Below, piece by piece: positions 52,901 to 64,000 of a stretch of 64,000 nucleotides of DNA. Every line of letters begins with the position of its first letter. Position 1 is the stretch's first letter. The notes below the pieces were generated by a model, which saw nothing but the letters and a program-made list of their open reading frames with translations, did not search any database and was not told the origin of the DNA. Position numbers and translations under genes: made by a program. Origin of the DNA: Cyanoderma ruficeps (lineage: Eukaryota > Chordata > Aves > Passeriformes > Timaliidae); contig VZDJ01004378.1 of the NCBI GenBank assembly GCA_008694505.1, positions 16,113,645 to 16,177,644 of the forward strand, given 5' to 3'.

Positions 52901-54163
52901 ATGCTTCTCTAGAGAGCACTGCAAGCCGCTCTAGACAGTACACCGTTCTGCATGTAAGTGGATTTTTAGGAACTGCCTGATTTCTTTCTTCCCAGAAGGC
53001 TGGAAGGTTTTTCTTGAACTGTCTCAAGTGTGTGCATGTATACAGCCACACACAAGAGTAACCCACTACAGTACAGGACTAGCAACAACAGCACACAACT
53101 GCAGAGAGATCTCTGCTAGTGCAAAAAATGTGATGCTTTTCCATGACCACAAAATGGAAAAACATGACACACGTTGCATTTTCAGTTTATTTGTATCACC
53201 TATAGCTGCTATTGCAAATTTCTTCCATTACCATGTCTGATGCCTTGACTGATCCATGCACACTTGCACGTGTGTGCAAAATGAGACATTCTATCATTTT
53301 AATCTTCCTTCACAGGACAAGCACATCTTGAATGACATGAATAGGTAAATGTGCAACTAGACACAAGAAATACACAGAAACCAGCAAATTCTATGAGCCA
53401 ATCTCCCTGTGCTAAATGCACCTCTCTGCAACCCTGGCATCAATCCTTGCAACATCTGCTATTCCAGTAGAGCAGCAAAGGGAAGCCATGGGAGAGTGAC
53501 AGTGGGAGTTAAAGAGCCTCCCTTGTATCTTTGGGCTCAATTCTGAAAAGAAGAAAAGCAACCTCTGAGCAAGATGTGGGTGTGGGTTAATCCATCAAAA
53601 CCATTCATTCCTTATATGCATTGCTTGTAACAAAGTCCAAGGTGAAGATTTTACTGTAAGAATGTTCAAGAGGTACGGTGCCTTCCAGAGCAGCAGCATA
53701 ACTACTACATTATAGATCCCACTGTGTTAATCATTAAGAGCCTGGAAACTCATGTTGAGAGAGAGGTATGACAGTAACACATGGATGTATTCACTGACAT
53801 TTAATACAGTCACTTTGATTAATTATTAAGTCTCTAAAATGAACTTGGTGCTTGAAATGACATTTCAAAGGGTCCAATATTCCCATTAGCAAATTAATTT
53901 TACTCTCAACAGTTGGCATTAGTTGCTTGGAAACAATTATTTTCGACATCTAAACACACTTCACTTAATCCATACACCCCCAGTCTGGTTTCCCACACCC
54001 CTGCTCAACAGATTTACGTATTTTTGGTATTTCCTAAATAGCCTGACATTCAATTTTCAAAAATAGTATCTTTGCAGTCACTGAACCTACGCTTAATTTC
54101 ATTCAGTATGCCCAGCCATTATCAAAGTCAAAACCATGAAGATTGCTCAGAAAGACAATTCAA
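46961..54163. other. noncoding; nothing specific recognised
   Basis: AT-rich sequence with short AT microsatellites (49761-49774, 51345-51357). A moderately GC-rich patch at 50380-50515 and another at 51710-51930 carry no recognisable exon or repeat. The 115- and 122-codon minus frames (51707-52054, 49790-50158) resemble nothing I know. Confidence 0.5.
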
Positions 54164-54190
54164 ATTTTATATATTTTATATATTTTATAT
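54164..54190 (+). repeat. 9-bp tandem (ATTTTATAT)x3
   Basis: Three perfect consecutive copies of ATTTTATAT. It is a simple AT-rich minisatellite-like repeat, with no gene association visible. Confidence 0.95.
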
Positions 54191-55668
54191 ACACATAAAT
54201 ACATTAATAAGTATTTCTCACACAGAATTTTTACTTGGGAACAAATACATGCCGAGGAAAATAAAATATTCAGGATAGGGAATCAGTACAGGAAAAGATC
54301 GTACATCAAAACACCGAATACATCTAAGGCCAAAGTTCAATAATGGTGAAGTATTTTTGTCTTCATTAATTCAATAAGTGTCTGAAAACAAAAACATAAA
54401 TACAGTCAATATCTAGCCAGTATTAATTAGACAAGCAAAAACTCACTGCTACAAGCATTTTATGACTATAAGCAAAGAGTAAATACATCTTACTGATGAG
54501 AAGAATTAACTTGTATTTTTTGTTTTCTTCCTCACTGTTTTCAGAAAGACTTTATTTTTCCTATAAATGCTTTAAATGCTTTGCAGGAAAGTACCAGTTA
54601 GGTAAGTACATGTGGGACCTGATTTGGACCAAAGAAAGCTAAAACTAGGAGCTGCTGCATCAGTGGTGTCCACCTATGAAGAGGGTTTTCAGGAGAGGTG
54701 ACAAGGGACAACCGGGGCTGGGATGCAGCCTTCAGCCTACACTTGATGAACAACACCAGGAAGGCCCACAAGCCCAAGCAACCTGAACAGTGACAGATCA
54801 GCTTAACACCAGCACTCTGCCAATCTCAGCTTCCAGCAGCCTGTAAAGCTAGGAAAAAACCCAGCAGGTCCCACACAGCTCCTTAATAGGCAAACAGAAG
54901 AGGAGGCTGAGACATCAGAAGGAATCTCTGGCCTTCTACTGAATACTGTTCCTGTCTGACACACCAATGCTCTAGACGTGATATTTCATTTAAAACATTC
55001 ATCAGTCTCACTTGAGGGTGTATGTGGGCCAGTCAGCTTAGTTTTTGTAGAAATAAATCTCATTCCCTCACATTTTTTGAGATGGGTTTCAAATTAAAAA
55101 AAGTGAGGAAGTGAAAACAAGTCTTCAATACTTTACAGTAGTGGTGGTCCCACAGCTGGCTTAGTAAAAACAACTTTTACAACACAGAAAAACTGATGCA
55201 ATATTTTTAGGCAGCTTTAGTCTTAGAATACTTGAAAAACAAGTTGTAGACAGGCTGGCATTTTAAAATAATTTTGTAACTCTGCATCTCTGAATGGCTC
55301 CTAGAGTTAAAGGTTATCCAAAAGTCACAAACCTTTTTCCCAGAGTAGACTCACAATCTTGAGACTGACAGACATCGTTCTGTACAGAAAAAAANTTTGC
55401 ATGTTTAATAAAACCCTATTTAGACAAAACTATTCACAGCCTGCACAAATTCATCACCATGCCAAGCTAAACTGAAGTTCACATAGAAATCACACATTGC
55501 TTTGTCTTCAGTGAGACTGTTTACGATATACCCAAGGACAAGGTGGACTGAGACCAGACTTGGCGCTAGAAGTATGTCTAGGAAAGAAGTACTTTTGCCT
55601 GCTATGAAGCAGAGATGAGCATGGGCAATATTTAAATTACATATCAGGATATGTTTCTCCACTGACAT
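54191..55668. other. noncoding; nothing specific recognised
   Basis: AT-rich except for a GC-richer patch at about 54640-54900 that I cannot assign to a repeat family or exon. An ambiguous base is at 55395 after an A-run. Confidence 0.5.
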
Positions 55669-55848
55669 TGTGAAGCATTAGAACAAGCTGCCCAAGAAAG
55701 TGGTGAAATCACCATCCCTGGAAGTTTTTGGAAAACCATCTACATGTGGCTCTTTGGGGCCTGGTTTAGTGGTGAGCTTGGCAGTGCTAGGTTAACAGTT
55801 GAACTTGATTATCTTAGCAGTCTTTTCCAACTTTAATGATTCTGTGAA
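55669..55848 (+). mobile_element. CR1 LINE 3' fragment
   Basis: GAACAAGCTGCCCAAGAAAG (55681-55700), AAATCACCATCCCTGGAAGT (about 55706-55725), TGTGGCTCTTTGGGGCCTGG and TTGAACTTGATTATCTTAGC (55799-55818), then CTTTTCCAACTTTAATGATT and CTGTG, follow the 3'UTR of CR1 in order to its terminal ATGATTCTGTG. This is a different subfamily from the 36 kb copy (it has TTTGGGGCCTGGTTTAGTGG). Severely 5'-truncated, as is usual for CR1. Confidence 0.93.
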
Positions 55849-56544
55849 GTGGACATGGATGCTGTCCTGTCTCTGGCACCTCCTCACCCAGTACTTCTGC
55901 TCCCACCTGAAACTGAACTATACAGACTACCAGTAAAGTAAAAAAAAAAGAAGATTAAAAAAATGAAAGGAGAAAAAAAAACCCCACAAATTTTCTCCAC
56001 ATTTCAATCATTCTTCAGGAAATGATGGTAAGATTTACTTCACAATTTATCAGCAATAAGAAAATATTAGTGAAAGAAACTGCTGGTGTCCTCAGATGCC
56101 AAGTGTTGTCCATCAGACCCTGAGCAGCACAGAAGTATCAACCCCAGGGGACAGTCAGACAGCCTGCAGACAAGCCTGGGAGGGAGGCAGCCCCAGCACG
56201 TGCAATACAGAAAAATGTATTCATGTTGAATAAATATTTACTTCCTTTTATCCTCTGGCAAAACACAGAGTCAAGAAAATAATTTACACATAAAAACCCA
56301 AATATGTTTGAAGTGGTTTTGAAGATGTTTGAACTCTTGAGGATACAAGAACTTTGCCTGTTAGGGAGATTGCTCATTTTCCCCCTCCACAAGTTGAACA
56401 GGATCATTGAGAAGAAATGCAGGCTTATCTGCACTTAAGGAGCAGCATAAGGGGATTTTGTACATGCTGCTCTTGCAGTAAGTGCAGAAAAGCGAATAAG
56501 TCATTCAGAAATCAAAAGTCATGATTCCTGAAACATATATATAN

Positions 56545-56595
56545 TAGATATCTGAGTTGAAATATCTGAGTTAGATATCTGAATTGAAATTTCAG
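56545..56595 (+). repeat. imperfect 27-bp tandem duplication
   Basis: TAGATATCTGAGTTGAAAT at 56545 is echoed by TAGATATCTGAATTGAAAT about 27 bases later, with an extra AATATCTGAGT between them. The unresolved base at 56544 adjoins the repeat. Confidence 0.75.
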
Positions 56596-58867
56596 CATCA
56601 AGGGTTTTTTCCCCTAATAGTTGCTTTCCCAGGAGCAGCTCAGAAGTGCCCATGCCTGTTCCCCCTGCCCCACTGACACCAACAGGACTCTCAGCAGCAG
56701 TCACTCAGTTCTGCACTAGACTTCAGTCCAACTGCAGACACAGAGACCAAAGCTTTGTACCTTTGATATCCTGCTGCAACCCTAAGTTTCAGACATAAAT
56801 GATGCATTCTACAGTGACTGCACCTCAGAAGTTTGCTTTGCTGCAAGTTCTTCAGGTCCTTCTTTTCACACATCTGAAGAAACAACATTGAGCTGCTCTA
56901 AGCAAAGAGATCAATATAACACACAGCTCATCTTTTGACATTTCCAATCTTTCATACTCTACCAAAGAACTCAAGCTGTCACTTACCCACCCCATGTGCA
57001 TTTTCTACATGCACATGCAGATGCGCTTAGCTCCTGTCCAAAAATCAGTCTACAACTACAGCATCCCCACTGGCCTCCCTACCAAAGGGAGCACATATTC
57101 GCTTGGATTCTTTAACAGCAATTGGCTTTCATACAGTAAAGAGCAGGAGTAACATCTACAAAACTCCATATAAATCCATTTTACACTCAGAGTGAACAAA
57201 AATGAAATAAATAAAAAAATAACTGTACCTGGCAGGCAATTGAACACATTTAATATCTACTACTCTACATCCATCTACTTCAGGTTTTGCTGCAGTGGAA
57301 CAGCATTTTAGGGACAGCATCAAATAAGTCTCACTTTTTGTCTTGCTTTTCCTTTTTTTCCCCACCTCCTACCCTCCAGCAAGCATTATACAGTTTAAAA
57401 TGTTAATATTATTATAGGTTACAATTTTAAATTCTAAGTGAAGGCTCATGTATAAAAGATATTGGCAAGAATAAATGGCTTTTCCAAAGAAAAGAAATCA
57501 GCAATAAAGTGTATTAATCAATGATTATTGAATTCTGTGCTCCAGGCTAGTGGTTCCTGTCAACACTGGTCCTTCAGAACCAAGTTTTCCTTTTCAGCTT
57601 TAATGAACAAAGTTGAAATAATGCACTGAAATGAAATAATGTAGAACTAATCAACTGTCTTTGTTTCTGAAGTCTGAGCAATTTCCTTGAGAAGCAAAAT
57701 GAAATAGAACCACCATGCTTACAAATTCTCTTAGAGGAAACAATACAGCGATACTGATCTCTCAGTTAAAAGATGTTTTACCTGCCAGAAATAGGTACAG
57801 AGTATAGAAACACAACACAGACAACAAACACTAGGAAGAAACCATTAGAATTACTATCTTGTTCTACCTACACACACCATTTTCTTTCAGGTTCCCAACT
57901 ACAGACTTGTATCAAACCTGTGCCAATGGGACTACTCACACTAATGGAGTTACATGCCTGGTATTTGCAGGACCAAGTCTTTGGCTGGCATACAGCAAGG
58001 CACAGCTGAGACAATACAAAACCTCAAAAAAAAAAAACAAAACCTCCCACTGTCAGCTCTGCAAATCTGCTTGATAAAATAAACACCAAGCAGAAAAAGT
58101 GCAATTACTGCAAACAGATTTTTGAGAGCTTTGTTTTCCATGCAGCAGCTATAAACAAACAAATAAATCTCCCCATGCATTTTAAGATGCACAGAAAAAC
58201 ACATTAAAACCCAAGATGAGAACCTCTGAGTAAAACAACTGAATTTGCAAACGCAAAGGCTATTTGAACTTCACTTCCTCTGCTTCTTTCCCAGACAGCT
58301 TCCTATTCACAGTTTTTTGACCTAGCCTTAGGTTAAGGCATCCCCAGCGGCCTTGGGTCAAGCCTAAAGACAGGACACACATCTTGAGCTCCAGACTATG
58401 CTGTCACATTTAACAACTGATCATCCCTCGGCTTGCTGAGCAGCACACACTAGTCTGTTTAAATAAATAAGTAAGCAGAAAGAGCAGCTGGCAGCCAGAA
58501 TACAAGTAACTTATGCTTTTTAAAAGTAAACCCTGTACTATAGACCACAAGCAGGCATTTTCTATTTTGCATTAGTAAGACACACACACCTCTGAATACA
58601 CCCTTTCCTGCCTATGACTAGAATGCCTTCCTTTGCCTGAGGGTTTAAATGACTGCAGATGGGATGAGTTGTCTTCCTCCCCTTTGCAACAATGGTTTGA
58701 GTTCATGAACAAAACTGCAAGAAAAACCTTTATTACACTGCAAATTCAGGAGGTACTGTGTGCCATTAACTTTATTTTTCAAATACTTTAAAGGACTTCA
58801 GGATACATGAGGAGAAAGAGGTTCCATGTATCTAATTCAGAAAATACATAAAATTTCCACTTTGGGG

Positions 58868-58920
58868 AAAAAAGAAAAAAAAAACAAAACCAACCAAACA
58901 AAAGAAAACCAAAAAGAAAC
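58868..58920 (+). repeat. A-rich low-complexity run
   Basis: Almost exclusively A with scattered C and G (AAAAAAGAAAAAAAAAACAA, then AACCAACCAAACAAAAG). No adjoining SINE or LINE body was recognised, so it is not called a retroposon tail. Confidence 0.85.
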
Positions 58921-60614
58921 CCGCCCCAAAAAAATCAGGAAAACAGGGTCACTCAGTTGCCCAGGGCCCAGCTGAAGAATTAAAGAACTATATGCATCAG
59001 CAGAGAGAAAGGGGGGGGGAAGCTGCCACAGTAGTACACAGTGGGCTGTATATAATGCCAAGACTCTGTGTTCTCTCATTTAGATACTATCACCTAACCC
59101 TTCTCTCCATATTATGGTCCTTGTTACTACACTAGACTGGACTTCAAAACTGGACAAATTTTCCAGATTCCACAAGCTGAATTTAGAAGCCTACAGACAG
59201 ATAAACTATCCAGTGATCTTCATTTTCTAACAGTACAATAATAAAATGAAAAACTAAGGAAAATTTACCTCTTAAACTATTACAGATTTTTAAATATTGC
59301 TTGTTTCTCAGAGCCTTTTTTCACCTTAATTTAGCAGTGCAGTTAAAAAATATAACTTGTGACCAAGAAAATATTACCAGTAATTTGAAGAACAATTTTA
59401 ATTATTTAGAGAAACAGTTTAAATGAACAGAAGCAATCGTGTTTATTAATCACCTTCTGTAGGTTACTGGAAATCAAGTTACATTTTCTGTTTTATTTGC
59501 AAAGGTCCCTGTGTCAGTTGGTGGTAGTTTACATAAAACTAAAGCATAAAGCTGCTGCTTTATAACCATCTATTAATTAAGGACATAAGACATATTTACT
59601 AAGTCATCAAGACTTAAAAGACATTTTATCACAAAATAAGAACTCACCAAAACTGCATTTTCCTTACCTGAAAATCTGCCGACATTTTACTAGTGCATGG
59701 AATGCCAACATATTAAAGCTGTGTAAGAATTAATTCCAATCAATTGCTTTCACAGAATTTTAAAAATTGTCTTAATCGCAATTTTGTGAGAAAGAAGATT
59801 TGAGCATTTTCTATATATTAAACCTATTTTCATCCAGTGGAGCAGTGTGTTACCTTGGCCTGCTGCTCTACTCACACTGATGTAACCTCATTAATAATTA
59901 TGCCATGAGCAACGTTTTTGTAAGAGACTTAAACCAACAACTAATAAACTTCTTTCACTATCTAAAAGGAAGAAAACAATCTATTGTGAATGGACATGTG
60001 GCTGTAAAAAGCTCAATTATCTGTACAAGACAAAGGAGCACAAACTCCAGGCTGTAACTAGAACAGCCTTCAACAGTTTTGCTCAGTCTGTGGAAACAAT
60101 TTGCATGACACAATCTGCCCTATAAAATCCACAGCCTTTCATATTATTATAAGAGCTTGAGTTCAAAGGAGTAGTGAAGGAAACAAAAGATACCAAAAAC
60201 CCCAAAGTAAACTAGAAAGGAGCACTACTTTCTACCCCCCCAAGAACAAAACACCAACACTGAATTGTAGTACACAAATCAAGGACCATTTACAAAACAA
60301 AACCGTTCTGTGCATTTTCCATCCCTTCTGATATGCTTGAGAGTAGCAGCATTTTAAAGGGATGGTTGTGCTCTTCCAGCCGACTAACCTCTTCCTCTCT
60401 GTTCTCCTGTAGCACAGGGCTGGGTACTCCCTGCCTCAAGAAGCCAGCTAAGACACACATGACAACTGGGAGAGCAGCTGACTATTTTCAAAACCTACCA
60501 CATTCATAAATACACTTCTAATCTTGTGAGATGTTTAGTGCAAACCAAGAAAAAACATAGCTAAATCACAATTAAACTAAGCTTCAGAAGACTTCTCTCT
60601 TTTTTTCCCGCCAG

Positions 60615-60695
60615 GGTATGGCAGAAGTGAATGCCAACAGATTAAGAAATGCTGGGGATGCCTGTGTAACTCCTCTGCAAATCTGTGAAGCCCAG
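60615..60695 (+). other. candidate 81-nt exon with start codon (splice signals only)
   Basis: A strong plus-strand acceptor (CTCTCTTTTTTTCCCGCCAG ending at 60614) is followed by GGT and ATG at 60618. The segment is open for 26 codons (MAEVNANRLRNAGDACVTPL then QICEAQ) to CCCAG|GTGAAA at 60695/60696. The frame actually stays open to 60803. I recognise no family. It is on the strand opposite GRIP1, so it would belong to a divergent or antisense transcript if real. Confidence 0.2.
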
Positions 60696-62354
60696 GTGAA
60701 ATATGGGTCAAGCTACAGAGGCAGCATTTCAGAGACTACCAAAATGTCATTAAATTCATGGAGATTTCAGAGTTCCACCACCACGCTGCACTCTAATTAC
60801 TGATGGACAGCTATAACCACCAGGCTGAAGAGCTTTGGTTTCTCCACTTCAGAAGTCCCTCTGGTCTCCTTTCAGCAATGAAAGGGAGCGTAGCATTTTC
60901 ATGACAAGCCACCACGCAATGGAAAATCCGCGTTCCTGCCTTCCGAACTGTAAATGCCACCAGACGTATTTAGATTTACTGACGACTGACCTGAGCGCTG
61001 CTGCTGCTGCTGCTGGCAGTGCTCTGCCATAGATCCCAACTTTCCTTCACAAGCATTTTCTCATTTTCCCTAAACTGGGCTGTCAGATGCAACATCCCTA
61101 TCAGACAGCATGGCAAACATCCCTTTTGATTTCCAAGCACTAATTCGGCACTAATACTTGGAAATACAGCTGGCACCACAACCTGCAGCTACTGCTGCGA
61201 TTCATCCCTTGATGACCACACAACTTAACTGGGCTCCTGAAAATGGGGTGCAAGTAGGAGGCCACCAGGGCTTTAAAATATTTCCTACTCCAACCTACAG
61301 AAAGCTGGGCAAAAAGTGTTATCTCTCTATATTCAGTACATGTTTGCATACCATTAATTTTTTACTGCATTCACTTGTTGTACATTGTGAATACTTTCTC
61401 TACTCTTTTAATAGAGATGCTAACAGCTGACAGAATAGTGACAGTAAATTGTTAAGTGAAGAGTTTTACCCTTCTGGGAGAGGGACAATGTTATCAAAAT
61501 AAAATAGACCTGAGCAGACACAGAGCTTGTTAAACACACCCAAGGGAAGCATTTGCAAACAGACTTGAAAATAATTTACAGAGTTAATACTTCACATTGC
61601 ATCTGTGTACTTTTGATTTCACTTTCTTTTTCACAGTTTCATACAAACAGTATTTCCCCCAGAGCTGTCTTAAATCTCTCTTTTCTCCTTTCTGCTTTCC
61701 AAAGTTTGGCTCTTCCCATGGCAATCTTTTCAAAGATAGGTCACCCCAAATGTCTCTTATAATCTGTTCAAAGTTCCCAGAGACAGCCAAAAAATAAATC
61801 TGATTCCTCCCTCCTCTGTCCCACAGCTGCTCACAGTGTTCCCTCACAGTGTCAGCACAAGGACTGTTACTACAGAATGCACTGAAGTGATACACGTGTG
61901 ATCAGATCTGATGGCCTCTCATCAAAATTTACTTCTGCATCTTAACTTCAAGGAGATTTTGGTTCATTTATAGCAAATATTACATCCATAACATGTTGTT
62001 ACGAAATTTCCATGGCATGCTGAACTCCATGGAACTGCTGACTCCATGTTCTCCACTGCATGCATGTGCACACAGACACACAAACCATTAAAAATGCAAA
62101 CTGCACACTCCAGATTGAAGAATTTCTCAACTTGGCCTCCTTTTGCAAACGCATTACAACACAATCTTCAATACTCCTTGCATGAGACTTCATTTCATCT
62201 AATATCCAAGTGAAATTATTTTAACTACCTGATAAATTATTTAAGATGCTGCTTTCCCCTCATTGCTCAAAGTGCAATTCCACACCTTATTTCCCACCCA
62301 CTATTCAAGCCCTTCTCTCTGGACAGACATTAATTTTTCTCCAAGTTCTTCTGT
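60696..62354. other. noncoding; local CpG cluster and short CTG run
   Basis: A patch at 60885-61000 has noticeably more CpG than its surroundings, ending in (CTG)6 at 60998-61015. The rest is ordinary AT-rich sequence without recognisable exons. Confidence 0.45.
60998..61015 (+). repeat. (CTG)6 trinucleotide run
   Basis: Six perfect CTG units beginning GCGCTG. In the overlapping plus frame at 60835-61032 they appear as an alanine run, but that frame is not supported as coding. Confidence 0.9.
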
Positions 62355-62510
62355 GCTGGTCATCACTGTAGCATTTGCTAGCTTAGCAAACAGTAATCTA
62401 TTTCCACAGCATATCTGTGAAGGAGAGGTACCATTAACCCCATCTCATAGGTAGAGAACCAGAGTAGAGGGGATTATCATCAAAGGTATGCAAGAATTGA
62501 AAGGCTGCAG
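62355..62510 (+). mobile_element. ancient amniote interspersed repeat relic
   Basis: ATCACTGTAGCATTTGCTAG (about 62361-62380), AAACAGTAATCTATTTCCAC (62388-62407), CTGTGAAGGAGAGGTACCAT (about 62415-62434) and CCCATCTCATAGGTAGAGAA follow, in order, a widespread old reptile/bird repeat that I remember as TGTAGCATCTGAGCACC..., TAATGTATTTATCCTCACA..., CTGTGAGGTAGG... and CCCATTTTACAGATGGGGAAC. It also resembles MIR-like 3' ends. The family name is uncertain. Confidence 0.5.
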
Positions 62511-64000
62511 CCTGAGATGCCTTATGGCTGGATTTTCAGACTACTGAGGCTTATGTAATTTTTGTATATACAAACCAAACCTCCCCTGGCTACAGCAACT
62601 GGTGCCAGACATCTGCAAATTCATGCTCTCAAGTGACAAAAATGAGAGATGAGCCCTGACAGGATTTGGTGCAGCCTCTGCCACACCAGCACTACAGCAA
62701 AAGTCCTTAATGAAGGACTCTTTAATGAGAGGCCAAATCAAAGTCCTAGAGGCACCCTTAGTTCTGCTGCCTTTTAAATATGGACTATGTGTCCTCAGAA
62801 TGCTGATTTGTTTATAATTTCCTGGGTTTCAGAAGGAAACTACAAAACCCTCTGAACAAAATCAGTAGCATTAAGGTGCCTGGGTCATTGGCAGTGTGGT
62901 CATCGTGGGCCCTGTACCCAGTCACGGCACAACCCCTGTGCTTTTCTGCTGGAAAACATTAAACAAAATTGCCCAATAATTTCTGTACATACAAGGAGTA
63001 CCACCACATCTGTCTTACAGAAATAGTAACTACAGTAAACAGGTGTGTTTATACTCATAATGATGATTAATGACAGCTCCTGTCATGTCCTGCTAACAAA
63101 ACACAGCAATAATTCAATAAATGTTTATAATCTTGTCAGCAGGGGACTTATATTGTTTCTTTCTTCGTTCCACTAATTGTTTCAAGTTTTCCATTGGAAC
63201 CAAAGGCTGATATTAAAACTGACCCTCAGTAGTTGCTTCTACCTCTGTCTTTAATCTTAGCTCATAAAACCTGATACTTCATTCACTTCACAATATCCAA
63301 GGGGAAAAAATAATCACATAACTACATGTTCATGATGTAAACTGACAAAGCCATGATTAAAACCAAGGACTTACACACCATTTCAGGAAGCAGGAAGCCC
63401 AGATCTCTCTGAATTTTTTGTCTGAATGTGAACATCATATATTCTAGACAAATTAAAATATAAAGGGTGCCAAATTTTCTAAAACACCAAAGTACAAGCA
63501 TATACCAGCAACCACTATAAGAAGAGATGACCAGAAATTTACTCTAGAATGAGTAATTTCTTGAGCAGGGACAATCAGGATCTATAGTTACTCAGTAAAG
63601 AATAGGACTGGAAAGTAAATGAAAGAAAAGTAGCACAGAAATTGCACACTCGTAACTGCTAGCAGAGATAAGTGTTTCCACTTCATGTAAAGAATTATAT
63701 AACTCAGGTCTCATTATTTCAGTGCCTTCAAATAAATAAGCTGTTTTCCTTCAAGCAATGTTTTACTGTCCATGCTCTGTGCTGCTCCAGGAGGCTAAGG
63801 GCAACTTGTAGAAAGTGCCACAAAGGGTCATTTTACATCCTATTACTAACAAACTTAAAACTGGCTGGTTGCACCACAGTTTTAAGGAAAAAACAAGATT
63901 ATGCTTTTGTGGCCTGTTTCACAAGTAATGAAAATGTTTCACCAAAACCAGCACGGCAAGAAGGGATGCATTGCTCCAGTCCTGCAGGGAGCCCCAAAGC
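62511..64000. other. noncoding; nothing specific recognised
   Basis: Ordinary AT-rich sequence up to the window edge. No exon, CR1 end or LTR was recognised. Confidence 0.55.

Larger units (their letters stand above)
55849..60614. other. noncoding; AT-rich with possible conserved stretches
   Basis: Contains an imperfect AT-rich duplication at 56545-56595 (TAGATATCTGA units, with an N at 56544), an A-rich run at 58868-58920 and a G-run at 59011-59019. The AT-rich, non-repetitive segments at about 57400-57540 and 59250-59850 have the look of conserved noncoding elements (see findings). No exon was recognised with confidence. Confidence 0.45.

Noticed and set aside
1..64000. CRISPR arrays, operons, riboswitches, phage or other prokaryotic systems
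   Set aside because: No regularly spaced direct repeats, no dense long ORFs and no prokaryotic gene organisation; the sequence is avian nuclear DNA.

Overview
This window looks like nuclear DNA from a bird. The evidence is several CR1 LINE copies, most of them 5'-truncated (two also or only keep an internal stretch), a solo LTR of the avian ERVL type, and a short avian solo LTR inserted inside a CR1 copy. It has no operons, long ORFs, tRNA or rRNA genes, CRISPR arrays or other prokaryote-like organisation. Almost all the listed ATG-to-stop reading frames are chance frames in AT-rich noncoding DNA or pass through CR1 copies.

The one protein-coding gene I can support is GRIP1 (glutamate receptor-interacting protein 1, a multi-PDZ synaptic scaffold) on the minus strand. 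Its first coding exon ends at 5449 with a consensus donor. It encodes MIAVSFKCRCQILRRLAK plus the first base of the next codon, which fits the N-terminus I remember for the GRIP1 isoform starting MIAVSFKC. I therefore read 1-5448 as the start of intron 1, with all PDZ exons beyond the left edge, and 5504 to about 5720 as 5'UTR and promoter-proximal sequence. Everything to the right (about 5.7-64 kb) is then upstream of this exon: either intergenic DNA or intron of a longer GRIP1 transcript with a more distal first exon. A 30-codon upstream ORF ends in a TGA that overlaps the GRIP1 start codon.

The rest is repeat history. CR1 3' ends lie at 2621-2678 (+), 11312-12035 (-), 36001-36712 (+, interrupted) and 55669-55848 (+). 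A longer CR1 ORF2 relic with endonuclease and reverse transcriptase segments lies at 45335-46960 (-). The 36 kb CR1 is split by a 306-bp solo LTR (36356-36661) flanked by a near-perfect 6-bp target duplication. An ERVL-type solo LTR occupies 26778-27341 (-). Much older LINE relics are at 13515-13840 (+), 30290-31040 (-) and 38560-38640 (+), with an ancient amniote repeat at 62355-62510 (+). Simple repeats include a poly-A/GA purine tract at 5182-5240 near the GRIP1 exon and a palindromic 17-bp tandem at 41648-41690.

I found no undescribed biological system. The observations most worth checking are the GRIP1 exon with its overlapping uORF, the nested LTR-in-CR1 insertion, a few splice-flanked candidate exons, and AT-rich stretches that look like conserved noncoding elements.
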